Below are positions 23,940-37,141 of a DNA stretch of 64,000 bases, piece by piece; the stretch's first letter is position 1, and the number at the start of each line of letters is the position of its first letter. Location of the stretch: NCBI RefSeq assembly GCF_051020975.1, contig NW_027478162.1:21390001-21454000 (forward strand). Direction: 5' to 3'. Under the pieces are notes generated by a model. That model saw only the letters and a list, made by a program, of their open reading frames with translations. It was not told the DNA's origin and searched no databases. The DNA comes from Osmia lignaria lignaria (taxonomy: Eukaryota > Arthropoda > Insecta > Hymenoptera > Megachilidae). A program made the translations under genes and the position numbers.

Positions 23940-25871
23940 TTGCAGATATATCTCAAGGGAAGGGGCCTGACGGACATATTTCGAGATATTTCTTCTTCTT
24001 GTTGTTCTTCTTCTGCACAGCTAAGCTGGAAGTGGCATTTGCAGCTCGCAATAGTGCAGAGTTATCTCAAAGAAAGGGGCCACGGTGTTTCTGTATCTCT
24101 ATTATGTTGGTGCGGCTTCGGAACTTTTAAATATCTCGATATATCTCGAGAACTACGCTTCTCATCAAAAAATATCATAGAACATAAATTGTAGGAAACA
24201 TAATTCTCTACAAAAAAGGTCTCTTAGCATTTTGCCATAGCTCGCTTCGTTTCCGAGATATTTGCAGATATATCTCAAGGGAACTGGCCTGACGGACATA
24301 TTTCGAGATATTTCTTCTTCTTGTTGTTCTTCCTCTGCACAGCTAAGCTGGAAGTGGCATTTGCAGCTCGCAATAGTGCAGAGTTATCTCAAAGAAAGGG
24401 GCCACGGTGTTTCTGTATCTCTATTATGTTGGTGCGGCTTCGGAACTTTTAAATATCTTGATATATCTCGAGAACTACGCATCTGATCAAAAAATATCAT
24501 AGAACATAAAAAGTAGGAAACTTAATTCTCTACAAAAAAGGTCTCTCAACATTTTGCCATAGCTCGCTTCGTTTCCGAGATATTTGCAGATATATCTCAA
24601 GGGAAGGGGCCTGACGGACATATTTCGAGATATTTCTTCTTCTTGTTGTTCTTCTTCTGCACAGCTAAGCTGGAAGTGGCATTTGCGGCTCGCACTAGTG
24701 CAGAGTTATCTCAAAGAAAGGGGCCACGGTGTTTCTGTATCTCTATTATGTTGGTGCGGCTTCGGAACTTTTAAATATCTCGATATATCTCGAGAACTAC
24801 GCTTCTCATCAAAAAATATCATAGAACATAAATTGTAGGAAACATAATTCTCTACAAAAAAGGTCTCTTAGCATTTTGCCATAGCTCGCTTCGTTTCCGA
24901 GATATTTGCAGATATATCTCAAGGGAACTGGCCTGACGGACATATTTCGAGATATTTCTTCTTCTTGTTGTTCTTCCTCTGCACAGCTAAGCTGGAAGTG
25001 GCATTTGCAGCTCGCAATAGTGCAGAGTTATCTCAAAGAAAGGGGCCACGGTGTTTCTGTATCTCTATTATGTTGGTGCGGCTTCGGAACTTTTAAATAT
25101 CTTGATATATCTCGAGAACTACGCATCTGATCAAAAAATATCATAGAACATAAAAAGTAGGAAACTTAATTCTCTACAAAAAAGGTCTCTCAACATTTTG
25201 CCATAGCTCGCTTCGTTTCCGAGATATTTGCAGATATATCTCAAGGGAAGGGGCCTGACGGACATATTTCGAGATATTTCTTCTTCTTGTTGTTCTTCTT
25301 CTGCACAGCTAAGCTGGAAGTGGCATTTGCGGCTCGCACTAGTGCAGAGTTATCTCAAAGAAAGGGGCCACGGTGTTTCTGTATCTCTATTATGTTGGTG
25401 CGGCTTCGGAACTTTTAAATATCTCGATATATCTCGAGAACTACGCTTCTCATCAAAAAATATCATAGAACATAAATTGTAGGAAACATAATTCTCTACA
25501 AAAAAGGTCTCTTAGCATTTTGCCATAGCTCGCTTCGTTTCCGAGATATTTGCAGATATATCTCAAGGGAACTGGCCTGACGGACATATTTCGAGATATT
25601 TCTTCTTCTTGTTGTTCTTCCTCTGCACAGCTAAGCTGGAAGTGGCATTTGCAGCTCGCAATAGTGCAGAGTTATCTCAAAGAAAGGGGCCACGGTGTTT
25701 CTGTATCTCTATTATGTTGGTGCGGCTTCGGAACTTTTAAATATCTTGATATATCTCGAGAACTACGCATCTGATCAAAAAATATCATAGAACATAAAAA
25801 GTAGGAAACTTAATTCTCTACAAAAAAGGTCTCTTAACATTTTGCCATAGCTCTCTTCGTTTCCGAGATAT
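23940..25871. repeat. 644-bp dimer higher-order repeat, three units
   Basis: Three successive copies (23940, 24584, 25228) of the dimer found at 16534-17821, each with CTTCTCATC in the first member and TTAGCATTTTG plus GGGAACTGGCC in the second. The first member of the first unit has the type A CAGCTCGCAATAG segment, marking a chimeric junction where the dimer run begins. Units two and three look identical by eye. Confidence 0.85.
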
Positions 25872-26515
25872 TTGCAGATTTATCTCAAGGGAAGGGGCCT
25901 GACGGACATATTTCGAGATATTTCTTCTTCTTGTTGTTCTTCTTCTGCACAGCTAAGCTGGAAGTGGCATTTGCAGCTCGCAATAGTGCAGAGTTATCTC
26001 AAAGAAAGGGGCCACGGTGTTTCTGTATCTCTATTATGTTGGTGCGGCTTCGGAACTTTTAAATATCTTGATATATCTCGAGAACTACGCATCTGATCAA
26101 AAAATATCATAGAACATAAAAAGTAGGAAACTTAATTCTCTACAAAAAAGGTCTCTCAACATTTTGCCATAGCTCGCTTCGTTTCCGAGATATTTGCAGA
26201 TATATCTCAAGGGAAGGGGCCTGACGGACATATTTCGAGATATTTCTTCTTCTTGTTGTTCTTCCTCTGCACAGCTAAGCTGGAAGTGGCATTTGCAGCT
26301 CGCAATAGTGCAGAGTTATCTCAAAGAAAGGGGCCACGGTGTTTCTGTATCTCTATTATGTTGGTGCGGCTTCGGAACTTTTAAATATCTTGATATATCT
26401 CGAGAACTACGCATCTGATCAAAAAATATCATAGAACATAAAAAGTAGGAAACTTAATTCTCTACAAAAAAGGTCTCTTAACATTTTGCCATAGCTCGCT
26501 TCGTTTCCGAGATAT

Positions 26516-29500
26516 TTGCAGATTTATCTCAAGGGAAGGGGCCTGACGGACATATTTCGAGATATTTCTTCTTCTTGTTGTTCTTCTTCTGCACAGCTAA
26601 GGTGGAAGTGGCATTTGCGGCTCGCACTAGTGCAGAGTTATCTCAACGAAACGGGCCACGGTGTTTCTGTATCTCTATTATGTTGGTGCGGCTTCGGAAC
26701 TTTTAAATATCTCGATATATCTTGAAAACTACGCTTCTGATCAAAAAATATCATAGAACATAAATTGTAGGAAACATAATTCTCTACAAAAAAGGTCTCT
26801 TAACATTTTGCCATAACTCGCTTCGTTTCCGAGATATTTGCAGATATATCTCAAGGGAAGGGGCCTGACGGACATATTTCCAGATATTTCTTCTTCTTGT
26901 TGTTCTTCTTCTGCACAGCTAAGCTGGAAGTGGCATTTACAGCTCGCAATAGTGCAGAGTTATCTCAAAGAAAGGGGCCACGGTGTTTCTGTATCTCTAT
27001 TATGTTGGTGCGGCTTCGGAACTTTTAAATATCTTGATATATCTCGAGAACTACGCATCAGATCAAAAAATATCATAGAACATAAAAAGTAGGAAACTTA
27101 ATTCTCTACAAAAAAGGTCTCTTAACATTTTGCCATAGCTCTCTTCGTTTCCGAGATATTTGCAGATTTATCTCAAGGGAAGGGGCCTGACGGACATATT
27201 TCGAGATATTTCTTCTTCTTGTTGTTCTTCTTCTGCACAGCTAAGCTGGAAGTGGCATTTGCAGCTCGCAATAGTGCAGAGTTATCTCAAAGAAAGGGGC
27301 CACGGTGTTTCTGTATCTCTATTATGTTGGTGCGGCTTCGGAACTTTTAAATATCTTGATATATCTCGAGAACTACGCATCTGATCAAAAAATATCATAG
27401 AACATAAAAAGTAGGAAACTTAATTCTCTACAAAAAAGGTCTCTCAACATTTTGCCATAGCTCGCTTCGTTTCCGAGATATTTGCAGATATATCTCAAGG
27501 GAAGGGGCCTGACGGACATATTTCGAGATATTTCTTCTTCTTGTTGTTCTTCTTCTGCACAGCTAAGCTGGAAGTGGCATTTGCGGCTCGCACTAGTGCA
27601 GAGTTATCTCAAAGAAAGGGGCCACGGTGTTTCTGTATCTCTATTATGTTGGTGCGGCTTCGGAACTTTTAAATATCTTGATATATCTCAAGAACTACGC
27701 ATCTGATCAAAAAATATCATAGAACATAAAAAGTAGGAAACTTAATTCTCTACAAAAAAGGTCTCTTAACATTTTGCCATAGCTCGCTTCGTTTCCGAGA
27801 TATTTGCAGATATATCTCAAGGGAAGGGGCCTGACGGACATATTTCGAGATATTTCTTCTTCTTGTTGTTCTTCTTCTGCGCAGCTAAGCTGGAAGTGGC
27901 ATTTACAGCTCGCAATAGTGCAGAGTTATCTCAAAGAAAGGGGCCACGGTGTTTCTGTATCTCTATTATGTTGGTGCGGCTTCGGAACTTTTAAATATCT
28001 CGATATATCTCGAAAACTACGCTTCTGATCAAAAAATATCATAGAACATAAATCGTAGGAAACATAATTCTCTACAAAAAAGGTCTCTTAACATTTTGCC
28101 ATAGCTCGCTTCGTTTCCGAGATATTTGCAGATATATCTCAAGAGAAGGGGCCTGACGGACATATTTCGAGATATTTCTTCTTCTTGTTGTTCTTCTTCT
28201 GCACAGCTAAGCTGGAAGTGGCATTTGCGGCTCGCACTAGTGCAGAGTTATCTCAAAGAAAGGGGCCACGGTGTTTCTGTATCTCTATTATGTTGGTGCG
28301 GCTTCGGAACTTTTAAATATCTCGATATATCTCGAAAACTACGCTTCTGATCAAAAAATATCATAGAACATAAATTGTAGGAAACATAATTCTCTACAAA
28401 AAACGTCTCTTAACATTTTGCTATAGCTCGCTTCATTTCCGAGATATTTGCAGATTTATCTCAAGGGAAGGGGCCTGACGGACATATTTCGAGATATTTC
28501 TTCTTCTTGTTGTTCTTCTTCTGCACAGCTAAGCTGGAAGTGGCATTTGCGGCTCGCACTAGTGCAGAGTTATCTCAAAGAAAGGGGCCACGGAGTTTCT
28601 GTATCTCTATTATGTTGGTGCGGTTTCGGAACTTTTAAATATCTCGATATATCTCGAAAACCACGCTTCTGATCAAAAAATATCATAGAACATAAATTGT
28701 AGGAAACATAATTCTCTACAAAAAAGATCTCTTAACATTTTGCCATAGCTCGCTTCGTTTCCGAGATATTTGCAGATATATCTCAAGGGAAGGGGCCTGA
28801 CGGACATATTTCGAGATATTTCTTCTTCTTGTTGTTCTTCTTCTGCACAGCTAAGCTGGAAGTGGCATTTGCGGGTCGCACTAGTGCAGAGTTATCTCAA
28901 AGAAAGGGGCCACGGTGTTTCTGTATCTCTATTATGTTGGCGCGGCTTCGGAACTTTTAAATATCTCGATATATCTCGGAAACTACGCTTCTGATCAAAA
29001 AATATCGCAGAACATAAATTGTAGGAAACATAATTCTCTACAAAAAATGTCTCTTAACATTTTGATATAGCTCGCTTCGTTTCCGAGATATTTGCAGATT
29101 TATCTCAAGGGAAGGGGCCTGACGGACATATTTCGAGATATTTCTTCTTCTTGTTGTTCTTCTTCTGCACAGCTAAGCTGGAAGTGGCATTTGCAGCTCG
29201 CAATCGTGCAGAGTTATCTCAAAGAAAGGGGCCACGGTGTTTCTGTATCTCTATTATGTTGGTGCGGCTTCGGAACTTTTAAATATCTCGATATATCTCG
29301 AAAACTACGCTTCTGATCAAAAAATATCGTAGAACATAAAAAGTAGGAAACTTAATTCTCTACAAATAAAGTCTCTTAACATTTTGCCATAGCTCGCTTC
29401 GTTTCCGAGATATTTGCAGATTCAGCTCAAAGTAACGGGCCTGACGGACATATTTCGAGATATTTCTTCTTCTTGTTGTTCTTCTTCTGCACAGCTAAGC

Positions 29501-29870
29501 TGGAAGTGGCATTTGCGGCTCGCACTAGTGCAGAGTTATCTCAAAGAAAGGGGCCACGGTGTTTCTGTATCTCTATTATGTTGGTGCGGTTTCGGAACTT
29601 TTAAATATCTCGATATATCTCGAAAACTACGCTTCTGATCAAAAAATATCATAGAACATAAATTGTAGGAAACATAATTCTCTACAAAAAAGATCTCTTA
29701 ACATTTTGCCATAGCTCGCTTCGTTTCCGAGATATTTGCAGATATATCTCAAGGGAAGGGGCCTGACGGACATATTTCGAGATATTTCTTCTTCTTGTTG
29801 TTCTTCTTCTGCACAGCTAAGCTGGAAGTGGCATTTGCGGCTCGCACTAGTGCAGAGTTATCTCAAAGAA
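26516..29870. repeat. Segmental duplication, copy 2
   Basis: Second copy of the 17822-21500 series, with all listed markers in the same order but a single CAAGAGAAGG monomer (28126). Homology fades inside the monomer anchored at 29736, which has GCGGTTTCGG and a B tail where copy 1 (21364) has GCGGCTTCGG and an A tail. Both copies lie just right of a dimer run, but here two additional A monomers (25872, 26194) intervene. Confidence 0.9.
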
Positions 29871-30701
29871 AGGGGCCACGGTGTTTCTGTATCTCTATTA
29901 TGTTGGTGCGGTTTCGGAACTTTTAAATATCTCGATATATCTCGAAAACTACGCTTCTGATCAAAAAATATCATAGAACATAAATTGTAGGAAACATAAT
30001 TCTCTACAAAAAAGATCTCTTAACATTTTGCCATAGCTCGCTTCGTTTCCGAGATATTTGTAGATATATCTCAAGGGAAGGGGCCTGACGGCCATATTTC
30101 GAGATATTTCTTCTTCTTGTCGTTCTTCTTCTGCACAGCTAAGCTGGAAGTGGCGTTTCCAGCTCGCAATAGTGCAAAGTTATCTCAAAGAAAGGGGCCA
30201 CGGTGTTTCTGTATCTCTATTATGTTGGTGCGGCTTCGGAACTTTTAAATATCTTGATATATCTCGAGAACTACGCATCTGATCAAAAAATATCGTAGAA
30301 CATAAAAAGTAGGAAACTTAATTCTCTACAAATAAAGTCTCATAACATTTTGCCATAGCTCGCTTCGTTTCCGAGATATTTGCAGATTTATCTCAAGGGA
30401 AGGGGCCTGACGGACATATTTCGAGATATTTCATCTTCTTCCTGTTCTTCTTCTGCACAGCTAAGCTGGAAGTGGCATTTGCAGCTCGCAATAGTGCAGA
30501 GTTATCTCAAAGAAAGGGGCCACGGTGTTTCTGTATCTCTATTATGTTGGTGCGGCTTCGGAACTTTTAAATATCTTGATATATCTCGAGAACTACGCAT
30601 CTGATCAAAAAATATCATAGAACACAAAAAGTAGGAAACTTAATTCTCTACAAAAAAGGTCTCTTAACATTTTGCCATAGCTCGCTTCGTTTCCGAGATA
30701 T
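29736..30701. repeat. Three-monomer block, copy 1
   Basis: This block is shared with 31668-32633 at an offset of 1932 bp. Markers: AAAAGATCTC and GCGGTTTCGG (29736); TTTGTAGATATATC, GACGGCCAT, TTGTCGTTC, GGCGTTTCCAG and GTGCAAAGTT (30058); TATCGTAGAAC, AATAAAGTCTCATAAC and TTCATCTTCTTCC (30380). Confidence 0.88.
30058..30379. repeat. Divergent monomer with early nonsense in the conserved frame
   Basis: The codon after the anchor TTG is TAG (TTTGTAGATATATC), so the usual frame closes at once. The unit also has GACGGCCAT, TTGTCGTTC, GGCGTTTCCAG and GTGCAAAGTT, making it one of the more divergent monomers. An equivalent copy lies at 31990-32311. Confidence 0.85.
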
Positions 30702-31345
30702 TTGCAGATTTATCTCAAGGGAAGGCGCCTGACGGACATATTTCGAGATATTTCTTCTTCTTGTTGTTCTTCTTCTGCACAGCTAAGCTGGAAGTGGCAT
30801 TTGCGGCTCGCACTAGTGCAGAGTTATCTCAAAGAAAGGGGCCACGGTGTTTCTGTATCTCTATTATGTTGGTGCGGTTTCGGAACTTTTAAATATCTCG
30901 ATATATCTCGAAAACTACGCTTCTGATCAAAAAATATCATAGAACATAAATTGTAGGAAACATAATTCTCTACAAAAAAGGTCTCTTAACATTTTGCCAT
31001 AGCTCGCTTCGTTTCCGAGATATTTGCAGATATATCTCAAGGGAAGGGGCCTGACGGACATATTTCGTGATATTTCTTCTTCTTGTTGTTCTTCTTCTGC
31101 ACAGCTAAGCTGGAAGTGGCATTTGCGGCTCGCACTAGTGCAGAGTTATCTCAAAGAAAGGGGCCGCGGTGTTTCTGTATCTCTATTATGTTGGTGCGGC
31201 TTCGGAACTTTTAAATATCTCGATATATCTCGAAAACTACGCTTCTGATCAAAAAATATCGTAGAACATAAATTATAGGAAACATAATTCTCGACAAAAA
31301 ATGTCTCTTAACATTTTGCCATAGCTCGCTTCGTTTCCGAGATAT

Positions 31346-31667
31346 TTGCAGATTTATCTCAAGGGAAGGGGCCGGACGGACATATTTCGACATACTTCTT
31401 CTTCTTGTTGTTCTTCTTCTGCACAGCTAAGCTGGAAGTGGCATTCGCAGCTCGCAATAGTGCAGAGTTATCTCAAAGAGAGGGGCCACGGTGTTTCTGT
31501 ATCTCTATTATGTTGGTGCGGCTTCGGAACTTTTAAATATCTTGATATATCTCGAGAACTACGCATCTGATCAAAAAATATCATAGAAGATAAAAAGTAG
31601 GAAACATAATTCTCTACAAAAAAGATCTCTTAACATTTTGCCATAGCTCGCTTCGTTTCCGAGATAT
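31346..31667. repeat. Divergent monomer between the two three-monomer blocks
   Basis: This unit has several private changes: GGGGCCGGACGG, TTTCGACATACTTC, GGCATTCGCAGC and CAAAGAGAGGGG. Upstream are AATTATAGG and TTCTCGACAAAAAATG. No close partner was found elsewhere in the window, so it may have come from outside it or simply be an older unit. Confidence 0.75.
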
Positions 31668-32633
31668 TTGCAGATATATCTCAAGGGAAGGGGCCTGACG
31701 GACATATTTCGAGATATTTCTTCTTCTTGTTGTTCTTCTTCTGCACAGCTAAGCTGGAAGTGGCATTTGCGGCTCGCACTAGTGCAGAGTTATCTCAAAG
31801 AAAGGGGCCACGGTGTTTCTGTATCTCTATTATGTTGGTGCGGTTTCGGAACTTTTAAATATCTCGATATATCTCGAAAACTACGCTTCTGATCAAAAAA
31901 TATCATAGAACATAAATTGTAGGAAACATAATTCTCTACAAAAAAGATCTCTTAACATTTTGCCATAGCTCGCTTCGTTTCCGAGATATTTGTAGATATA
32001 TCTCAAGGGAAGGGGCCTGACGGCCATATTTCGAGATATTTCTTCTTCTTGTCGTTCTTCTTCTGCACAGCTAAGCTGGAAGTGGCGTTTCCAGCTCGCA
32101 ATAGTGCAAAGTTATCTCAAAGAAAGGGGCCACGGTGTTTCTGTATCTCTATTATGTTGGTGCGGCTTCGGAACTTTTAAATATCTTGATATATCTCGAG
32201 AACTACGCATCTGATCAAAAAATATCGTAGAACATAAAAAGTAGGAAACTTAATTCTCTACAAATAAAGTCTCATAACATTTTGCCATAGCTCGCTTCGT
32301 TTCCGAGATATTTGCAGATTTATCTCAAGGGAAGGGGCCTGACGGACATATTTCGAGATATTTCATCTTCTTCCTGTTCTTCTTCTGCACAGCTAAGCTG
32401 GAAGTGGCATTTGCAGCTCGCAATAGTGCAGAGTTATCTCAAAGAAAGGGGCCACGGTGTTTCTGTATCTCTATTATGTTGGTGCGGCTTCGGAACTTTT
32501 AAATATCTTGATATATCTCGAGAACTACGCATCTGATCAAAAAATATCATAGAACATAAAAAGTAGGAAACTTAATTCTCTACAAAAAAGGTCTCTCAAC
32601 ATTTTGCCATAGGTCGCTTCGTTTCCGAGATAT
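31668..32633. repeat. Three-monomer block, copy 2
   Basis: All the markers of 29736-30701 are present in the same order, six monomers downstream. The only difference I noticed is ACATAAAAAG (here) against ACACAAAAAG (copy 1) at the end. Three other monomers (30702, 31024, 31346) lie between the copies. The first two of these resemble 21686 and 22008 (GGAAGGCGCC, then TTTCGTGATATT). Confidence 0.88.
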
Positions 32634-33277
32634 TTGCAGATTTATCTCAAGGGAAGGAGCCTAACGGAAATATTTCGAGATATTTCTTCTTCTTGTTGTT
32701 CTTCTTCTGCACAGCTAAGCTGGAAGTGGCATTTGCGGCTCGCACTAGTGCAGAGTTATCTCAAAGAAAGGGGCCACGGTGTTTCTGTATCTCTATTATG
32801 TTGGTGCGGCTTCGGAACTTTTAAATATCTCGATATATCTCGAAAACTACGCTTCTGATCAAAAAATATCATAGAACATAAATTGTAGGAAAGATAATTC
32901 TCTACAAAAAACGTCTCTTAACATTTTGCCATAGCTCGCTTCGTTTCCGAGATATTTGCAGATTCAGCTCAAAGGAACGGGCCTGACGGACATATTTCGA
33001 GATACTTCTTCTTCTTGTTGTTCTTCTTCTGCACAGCTAAGCTGGAAGTGGCATTTGCGGCTCGCACTAGTGCAGAGTTATCTCAAAGAAAGGGGCCACG
33101 GTGTTTCTGTATCCCTATTATGTTGGTGCGGCTTCGGAACTTTTAAATATCTTGATATATCTCGAGAACTACGCATCTGATCAAAAAATATCATAGAACA
33201 TAAAAAGTAGGAAACTTAATTCTCTACAAAAAAGGTCTCTTAACATTTTGCCATAGCTCGCTTCGTTTCCGAGATAT
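32634..33277. repeat. Chimeric pair created by one-monomer deletion
   Basis: The monomer anchored at 32634 starts like the one at 22974 (CATAGGTCGC, GGAAGGAGCCTAACGGAAAT) but ends like the one at 23296 (B tail, then GGAAAGATAATTC). It is followed directly by the GAGATACTTC monomer (32956), which corresponds to 23618. Compared with 22974-23939, exactly one 322-bp unit is missing, as expected from unequal crossing-over in register. The same chimeric pair is found at 35210 and 37142. Confidence 0.8.
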
Positions 33278-35209
33278 TTGCAGATATATCTCAAGGGAAG
33301 GGGCCTGACGGACATATTTCGAGATATTTCTTCTTCTTGTTGTTCTTCTTCTGCACAGCTAAGCTGGAAGTGGCATTTGCAGCTCGCAATAGTGCAGAGT
33401 TATCTCAAAGAAAGGGGCCACGGTGTTTCTGTATCTCTATTATGTTGGTGCGGCTTCGGAACTTTTAAATATCTTGATATATCTCGAGAACTACGCATCT
33501 GATCAAAAAATATCATAGAACATAAAAAGTAGGAAACTTAATTCTCTACAAAAAAGGTCTCTTAACATTTTGCCATAGCTCGCTTCGTTTCCGAGATATT
33601 TGCAGATTTATCTCAAGGGAAGGGGCCTGACGGACATATTTCGAGATATTTCTTCTTCTTGTTGTTCTTCTTCTGCACAGCTAAACTGGAAGTGGCATTT
33701 CCAGCTCGCAATAGTGCAGAGTTATCTCAAAGAAAGGAGCCACGGTGTTTCTGTATCTCTATTATGTTGGTGCGGCTTCGGAACTTTTAAATATCTTGAT
33801 ATATCTCGAGAACTACGCATCTGATCAAAAAATATCATAGAACATAAAAAGTAGGAAACTTAATTCTCTACAAAAAAGGTCTCTTAACATTTTGCCATAG
33901 CTCGCTTCGTTTCCGAGATATTTGCAGATTTATCTCAAGGGAAGGGGCCTGACGGACATATTTCGAGATATTTCTTCTTCTTGTTGTTCTTCTTCTGCAC
34001 AGCTAAGCTGGAAGTGGCATTTGCAGCTCGCAATAGTGCAGAGTTATCTCAAAGAGAGGGGCCGCGGTTTTACTGTATCTCTATTATGTTGGTGCGGCTT
34101 CGGAACTTTTAAATATCTTGATATATCTCGAGAACTACGCATCTGATCAAAAAATATCATAGAACATAAAAAGTAGGAAACTTAATTCGCTACAAAAATG
34201 GTCTCTCAACATTTTGCCATAGCTCGCTTCGTTTCCGAGATATTTGGAGATTTATCTCAAGGGAAGGGGCCTAACGGACATATTTCGAGATATTTCTTCT
34301 TCTTGTTGTTCTTCTTCTGCACAGCTAAGCTGGAAGTGGCATTTGCGGCTCGCACTATTGCAGAGTTATCTCAAAGAAAGGGGCCACGGTGTTTCTGTAT
34401 CTCTATTATGTTGGTGCGGCTTCGGAACTTTTAAATATCTTGATATATCTCGAGAACTACGTGTGTGATCAAAAAATATCATAGAACATAAAAAGTAGGA
34501 AACATAATTCTCTACAAAAAAGGTCTCTTAACATTTTGCCATAGCTCGCTTCGTTTCCGAGATATTTGCAGATTTATCTCAAGGGAAGGGGCCTGACGGA
34601 CATATTTCGAGATATTTCTTCTTCTTGTTGTTCTTCTTCTGCACAGCTAAGCTGGAAGTGGCATTTCCAGCTCGCAATAGTGCAGAGTTATCTCAAAGAG
34701 AGGGGCCACGGTGTTTCTGTATCTCTATTATGTTGGTGCGGCTTCGGAACTTTTAAATATCTTGATATATCTCGAGAACTACGCATCTGATCAAAAAATA
34801 TCATAGAAGATAAAAAGTAGGAAACTTAATTCTCTACAAAAAAGGTCTCTTAACATTTTGCCATAGCTCGCTTCGTGTCCGAGATATTTGCAGATTTATC
34901 TCAAGGGAAGGGGCCTGACGGACATATTTCGAGATATTTCTTCTTCTTGTTGTTCTTCTTCTGCACAGCTAAGCTGGAAGTGGCATTTGCAGCTCGCAAT
35001 AGTGCAGAGTTATCTCAAAGAAAGGGGCCACGGTGTTTCTGTATCTCTATTATGTTGGTGCGGCTTCGGAACTTTTAAATATCTTGATATATCTCGAGAA
35101 CTACGCATCTGATCAAAAAATATCATAGAACATAAAAAGTAGGAAACTTAATTCTCTACAAAAAAGGTCTCTCAACATTTTGCCATAGGTCGCTTCGTTT
35201 CCGAGATAT
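33278..35209. repeat. Six-monomer block shared with 41006-42937
   Basis: Marker series: plain A (33278); CTAAACTGG with CATTTCCAGC and AAAGGAGCC (33600); GGCCGCGGTTTTACTG (33922); TTCGCTACAAAAATGG, GCCTAACGG, CACTATTGC and ACGTGTGTGATC (34244); CATTTCCAGC with AAAGAGAGG and AGAAGATAAAAAG (34566); A monomer (34888). The offset to the second copy is 7728 bp (24 monomers). Private here: TTTGGAGATTT (34244) and CGTGTCCGAG (before 34888). Confidence 0.9.
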
Positions 35210-37141
35210 TTGCAGATTTATCTCAAGGGAAGGAGCCTAACGGAAATATTTCGAGATATTTCTTCTTCTTGTTGTTCTTCTTCTGCACAGCTAAGCTGGA
35301 AGTGGCATTTGCGGCTCGCACTAGTGCAGAGTTATCTCAAAGAAAGGGGCCACGGTGTTTCTGTATCCCTATTATGTTGGTGCGGCTTCGGAACTTTTAA
35401 ATATCTCGATATATCTCGAAAACTACGCTTCTGATCAAAAAATATCATAGAACATAAATTGTAGGAAAGATAATTCTCTACAAAAAACGTCTCTTAACAT
35501 TTTGCCATAGCTCGCTTCGTTTCCGAGATATTTGCAGATTCAGCTCAAAGGAACGGGCCTGACGGACATATTTCGAGATACTTCTTCTTCTTGTTGTTCT
35601 TCTTCTGCACAGCTAAGCTGGAAGTGGCATTTGCGGCTCGCACTAGTGCAGAGTTATCTCAAAGAAAGGGGCCACGGTGTTTCTGTATCCCTATTATGTT
35701 GGTGCGGCTTCGGAACTTTTAAATATCTTGATATATCTCGAGAACTACGCATCTGATCAAAAAATATCATAGAACATAAAAAGTAGGAAACTTAATTCTC
35801 TACAAAAAAGGTCTCTTAACATTTTGCCATAGCTCGCTTCGTTTCCGAGATATTTGCAGATTTATCTCAAGGGAAGGGGCCTGACGGACATATTTCGAGA
35901 TATTTCTTCTTCTTGTTGTTCTTCTTCTGCACAGCTAAGCTGGAAGTGGCATTTACAGCTCGCAATAGTGCAGAGTTATCTCAAAGAAAGGGGCCACGGT
36001 GTTTCTGTATCTCTATTATGTTGGTGCGGCTTCGGAACTTTTAAATATCTTGATATATCTCGAGAACTACGCATCTGATCAAAAAATATCATAGAACATA
36101 AAAAGTAGGAAACTTAATTCTCTACAAAAACGGTCTCTTAACATTTTGCCATAGGTCGCTTCGTTTCCGAGATATTTGCAGATTTATCTCAAGGGAAGGG
36201 GCCTAACGGACATATTTCGATATATTTCTTCTTCATGTTGTCCTTCTTCTGCACAGCTAAACTGGAAGTGGCATTTCCAGCTCGCAATAGTGCAGAGTTA
36301 CCTCAAAGAGAGGGGCCACGGTGTTTCTGTATCTCTATTATGTTGGTGCGGCTTCGGAACTTTTAAATATCTTGATATATCTCGAGAACTACGCATCTGA
36401 TCAAAAAATATCATAGAAGATAAAAAGTAGGAAACTTAATTCTCTACAAAAAAGGTCTGTTAACATTTTGCCATAGCTCGCTTCGTTTCCGAGATATTTG
36501 CAGATATATCTCAAGGGAAGGGGCCTGACGGACATATTTCGAGATATTTCTTCTTCTTGTTGTTCTTCTTCTGCACAGCTAAGCTGGAAGTGGCATTTGC
36601 GGCTCGCACTAGTGCAGAGTTATCTCAAAGAAAGGGGCCACGGTATTTCTGTATCCCTATTATGTTGGTGCGGCTTCGGAACTTTTAAATATCTCGATAT
36701 ATCTCGAAAACTACGCTTCTGATCAAAAAATATCATAGAACATAAATTGTAGGAAACATAATTCTCTACAAAAAAGGTCGCTTAACATTTTGCCATAGCT
36801 CGCTTCGTTTCCGAGATATTTGCAGATATATCTCAAGGGAAGGGGCCTGACGGACATATTTCGAGATATTTCTTCTTCTTGTTGTTCTTCTTCTGCACAG
36901 CTAAGCTGGAAGTGGCATTTACAGCTCGCAATAGTGCAGAGTTATCTCAAAGAAAGGGGCCACGGTGTTTCTGTATCTCTATTATGTTGGTGCGGTTTCG
37001 GAACTTTTAAATATCTTGATATATCTCGAGAACTACGCATCTGATCAAAAAATATCATAGAACATAAAAAGTAGGAAACTTAATTCTCTACAAATAAGGT
37101 CTCTTAACATTTTGCCATAGCTCGCTTCGTTTCCGAGATAT
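35210..37141. repeat. Tandem 6-mer higher-order repeat, unit 1 (1932 bp)
   Basis: Six monomers with markers GGAAGGAGCCTAACGG (35210), GAGATACTTC (35532), CATTTACAGC (35854), TCGATATATTTC with TCATGTTGTCC (36176), GGTCTGTTAAC with CGGTATTTCTG (36498), and GGTCGCTTAAC with GCGGTTTCGG (36820), ending with CAAATAAGG. The same series follows immediately at 37142. Confidence 0.92.
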
